This document shows positions 61,206 through 64,000 of a DNA stretch of 64,000 nt, piece after piece. The translations under genes were made by a program, and so were the position numbers. The DNA lies in the NCBI GenBank assembly GCA_950295325.1, contig OX485805.1:560501-624500 (forward strand), in the 5' to 3' direction. The DNA is from Polytrichum commune. Its lineage: Eukaryota; Streptophyta; Polytrichopsida; Polytrichales; Polytrichaceae. The stretch's first letter is position 1. The number at the start of each line of letters is the position of its first letter. The notes below the pieces were generated by a model. It saw only the letters and a list, made by a program, of their open reading frames with translations. It was not told where the DNA came from and made no database searches.

Positions 61206-61828
61206 CAGACCTTATACCACTAAACCCGTAGTCATCACTAAAGTGGCACTAATTACACTAAATGGGGTATAGTGGTGCGAGAAACATCGCCTCAAAAAAG
61301 TTAGTTAACTACAGTGGTGTGAGAAGTGGCGCCTCAAAATAGTTAGTTAACTATAGTTCGTTCCATAGGTGAACCCTGAGATTTGAAGAAATCGAATTAT
61401 CGGGGACTGTAATAAAGGCAAGTGACGCTTATATGAACTAGAATTGATAAAAAAATGATATTCTATATTCATATTATCGGTCGAACACGGTAACGTCCGG
61501 AAATGGACTTTCACTATGCAATGGTTTAGTTGGGTTGTTTGTTGTGGATTCGACTGGGTTCGAGTCCCTCGATGGCATTGGTATTTTTTTTCTTGTAGCC
61601 TACTAATGAGAGTCGGCATCGTAGTTAACTATAGTGGTGCGGTAACAAGTCGCCCTCGTGGACCTATTTAACTATAGTGGTTGTAGAAGTGGGCCAGGTT
61701 GTGCAATAATTAACTATAGTGATGAGCAATTGGATCGGCCTCGTGGTCTAGTTAACTATAGTGATGCCCTAAACCAAGTACAAGAAAAGTAGTTAAAATA
61801 GTTAACTAGCGTAGTGGTATAAGGTCTG
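61206..61828. mobile_element. hAT-type MITE, 623 bp
   Basis: Ends CAGACCTTATACCACTA and its exact complement, flanked by the 8-bp duplication CAAGGTTG (61198-61205, 61829-61836). Subterminal TTAACTATAGTGGTG repeats occur at least five times. Non-autonomous. Confidence 0.9.
61522..61591 (+). other. tRNA-like Pol III promoter signature
   Basis: TGGTTTAGTTGG (A-box-like, 61522-61533), GGTTCGAGTCC (B-box, 61557-61567) and a run of T (61584-61591) are spaced as in a tRNA-derived transcription unit. I could not fold a full cloverleaf: the T arm pairs only partly and the acceptor stem does not close. More likely a tRNA or SINE relic carried by the MITE than a tRNA gene. Confidence 0.35.
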
Positions 61829-62189
61829 CAAGGTTGGGCTTACTCATGTGCGTGTCAAGTGTCAACATGACAGAGGGAATATTAGAAATTATTAGTGCTT
61901 GGTAAAAGAATCCCATGTTAAAAACCATGTTCATTGAGTAATGTAATACATGTTGGGAATAGAATTCCACCACTTTTATTTATTTATTATGTTGTTATGA
62001 GGTGGGGGCGACAAGTTGGAACACATGTGTTGTGAAATTATGTTACCCCCTTATATAAAAAATACATTCACTTTATTTCAAATGACAACTCACTATTTAT
62101 ATTTGACCACCAAGATGCCCACACTATTTCTTTGGTCTTGGACCCTAAGCAACAAACCCACCCTTATTGATTATGCACGGGGAGATTAT

Positions 62190-62232
62190 CGCTGCTACAC
62201 ACTACTTATTTATTATGGAGTGTGTAGCAGCG
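62190..62232. repeat. Perfect hairpin in RPL21-B upstream region
   Basis: Arms CGCTGCTACACACT (62190-62203) and AGTGTGTAGCAGCG (62219-62232) are exact complements with a 15-nt spacer. Arm A has only one CGCTG-like end at the equivalent place (near 9536), so the hairpin arose after duplication, probably by templated copying of the adjacent GTGTGTAGCAGCGAGC sequence. Confidence 0.75.
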
Positions 62233-62405
62233 AGCACAATGGTCCACCTTACCGGACCGAGTTTGTAGGTTCGGGCGAGTCCAGACCTAGACACGAGGCT
62301 CTAGACCTGTTTAGGGTTTGGTGCTCAAACCCTGCGTCGTCTCTCCTTTCTCTCTCTCTTTCTCCTCTGTGCAGGCTAGGCCAGTTTCGCCACGCCTCAG
62401 ACACC

Positions 62406-63433
62406 ATGCCGGCCGGTCATGGGTTGCGATCTCGCACCAGGGACCTGTTCTCCAGGCCGTTCAGGCAGAAAGGTTACATCGCCTTGACCACTTACCTTCG
62501 CAACTTCAAGATCGGCGACTATGTGGACATCAAGGTGAACGGAGCCGTGCACAAGGGTATGCCCCACAAGTTCTACCATGGTCGTACCGGCATCGTATGG
62601 AACGTGACGAAGCGCGCGGTGGGTGTGGTGATGAACAAGCAGGTGAGTGGGTTTTCGTGAGGGTGGAAGTAATTGTTTTGGTTTGAATTGCAATGCGGGT
62701 TCGTATTTGCAGTGGTGGCGGTGTGAAATATGGGCGGGGGTGTTTTGTAGAAATCGTGGGCCACGAGGGCATGAAATGAGGTCCTGGAATGAGTATGGAG
62801 GTGGATTGGGTATGACGGGATGTGCAGGTTTTTTGTGTTTGTATTGATATGACTTGGCGAATTAATCTCGGTGAAGAGTTCCCGGGACTGGAACAGTCTA
62901 CACGCACAAACAACAATAAGCACATGGCACTCAATTATCACGGTGTTTTTAAGCTGGAATCTCAAAACACCTCTATCCTCTGGTTCCCCCGCTGCGTTTG
63001 GTTTACAATCTAAAATCCGAGTATGCGGAAGCATGGTTTGTACGTATGCAGCTAGTGTCTAATTAGTCTTTGTGGAGCAAAGTTTGGATGTTTTGGTGGC
63101 GACGGGCAGGCAATTGCGTCCGTGATTGCGTAGAAAAGCATCTCACCGAAGCATTGAATGCATAATTGTGTATAGGTCGGGAACAGGATCATCCAGAAAC
63201 GACTTCATGTGCGCATCGAGCACGTGCAGCCGTCAAGATGCAGGGAAGAGTTTTTGGAGCGTCGCAAGAGCAACGACATCAGGAAGGCTGAAGCAAAGGC
63301 GAGGGGCGAGACCGTGGACCTGAAGAGACAGCCTGCAGGTCCGAAGGGTGGATTTGTGTTGGACTCTTCTACATTGGAGACTGTGACCCCCATTCCTTAC
63401 GATGTGGTGAACGATCTAAAGGGAGGATACTAA
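62406..63433 (+). CDS. 60S ribosomal protein eL21, copy B
   Basis: Same role as copy A. Exons are 62406-62642 and 63176-63433, with the intron 62643-63175 (GTGAGT...TATAG) a few bases shorter than in copy A. It encodes 164 residues with [20 protein letters not shown] and the C-terminal VVNDLKGGY. Intact frame and splice sites. The protein appears identical to copy A, while intron and flanks carry small differences. This fits either a recent duplication or gene conversion between the inverted arms. Confidence 0.95.
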
Positions 63434-64000
63434 GTTTTGTCTCAGGCGCGGCATACATGGGCTACACTGGAATATGTAATTTGTCATTGATGAATACAGA
63501 GTTGATTGATGGACTAGGCTTCATAGGGTGTGATGTATATTTCTTAGCGCGTGGGTTTGGTGCTCTTATCCCGAGTTGTTGTGTTATAACATTGAAGAAA
63601 CCCTAAACTGTCACGGCATTGAAACTTCTTACTCGAAGTTAGTGCAATGACGGTTGGTTTGTGGATAAGCATGGAGTTTGGAGGGTACGTTTTTGTCTTG
63701 ACTGAATCTGACATGCATCGTTCAATAGTAACGATCGTGATGATTTCCACCACCGTGAATTTTAAAACCGTGAGTTTGAAGAGATCTATGGTTGAACATA
63801 GTAGTGGAATCAGCGATGATGTGATGTTTGTGTTGTTGCTGCCAGCATTAGGATTGTTTGATATGTGAGTTAAACATGCGCAATATGCATAATGAAGTCA
63901 CTTCAGATTCTGATAGAAGCTCCACCTGGCATCGGCTGTTGGAAAGGTATTAGACATCCTAACGAGGGTGAGTCGCAGTGGTGTAGAGATGAGGGTTAGC
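63434..64000 (+). other. 3' flank of RPL21 copy B
   Basis: Probable 3' UTR and downstream DNA, mirrored by 7768-8332. Small open frames here occur in both arms but show no domain. No additional gene is supported before the window end. Confidence 0.5.

Larger units (their letters stand above)
62126..64000. repeat. Inverted duplication arm B (RPL21 locus)
   Basis: Complement of 7768-9607 and open at the window end, so the true arm is longer. It differs from arm A by scattered substitutions and an extra hairpin insertion at 62190-62232. Confidence 0.85.

Noticed and set aside
61490-61600. Functional tRNA gene
   Set aside because: Box motifs are present, but acceptor and T stems do not pair properly, so only a tRNA-like signature is claimed.

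Overview
The window is nuclear DNA of a land plant. Evidence: a plant-type F-box gene, two intron-containing genes for cytosolic ribosomal protein eL21, a 28S rRNA fragment, and plant LTR retrotransposons primed by initiator tRNA-Met. I cannot name the species; a seed-free lineage is a guess. Only about 4-5 kb is ordinary host gene; most of the rest is transposable elements, many nested.
Layout. 1-7.5 kb: a two-exon F-box gene (1270-3510), then sparse intergenic DNA with a near-perfect 31-bp-arm hairpin. 7.5-9.6 kb: RPL21 copy A (minus), in one arm of an inverted duplication whose other arm carries RPL21 copy B (plus, 62406-63433) at the right edge. 10.1-12.8 kb: a decayed Copia relic. 14471-42569: a Copia element (minus), about 5.7 kb net, split by two insertions: a 21.4-kb Mutator-like DNA transposon (15142-36572, TIRs, 9-bp target duplication) and a solo Gypsy LTR (40656-41638, TSD TTTCC). 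The Mutator-like element is itself interrupted inside an exon by a 7.15-kb Gypsy element with seemingly identical LTRs (26880-34031, TSD TCGGA). 42.6-58.6 kb: diverged inverted arms around a second TIR-bounded element (45649-57171), which carries a small transposon with 4-bp TSDs and a 2.2-kb hAT-like element. 59-62 kb: an RPL21 intron relic, a 1-kb foldback and a hAT-type MITE.
Main discovery candidate. The Mutator-like element carries, beside a broken WRKY/GCM-SWIM-type transposase, a long multi-exon cargo gene. I read it as a ParB-like N-terminal domain, a charged coiled coil, and a degenerate N4/N6-type DNA methyltransferase domain at the C-terminus. A large intron of this gene holds a five-copy, ~158-bp-period array of the palindrome TTGTCTCGGATCCGAGACAA. 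The second element (45.6-57.2 kb) repeats the plan with diverged sequence: an array of GTGAGGCA-CA-TGCCTCAC repeats about every 61 bp, then a decayed gene with a ParB-like DGQH segment and methyltransferase-like segments. Two unrelated palindrome arrays, each beside a ParB/methyltransferase-like gene in a TIR element, suggest a transposon-borne DNA-binding and modification (self-marking or anti-silencing) module. Both copies are broken here. The domain calls come from motif reading and need profile or structure searches.
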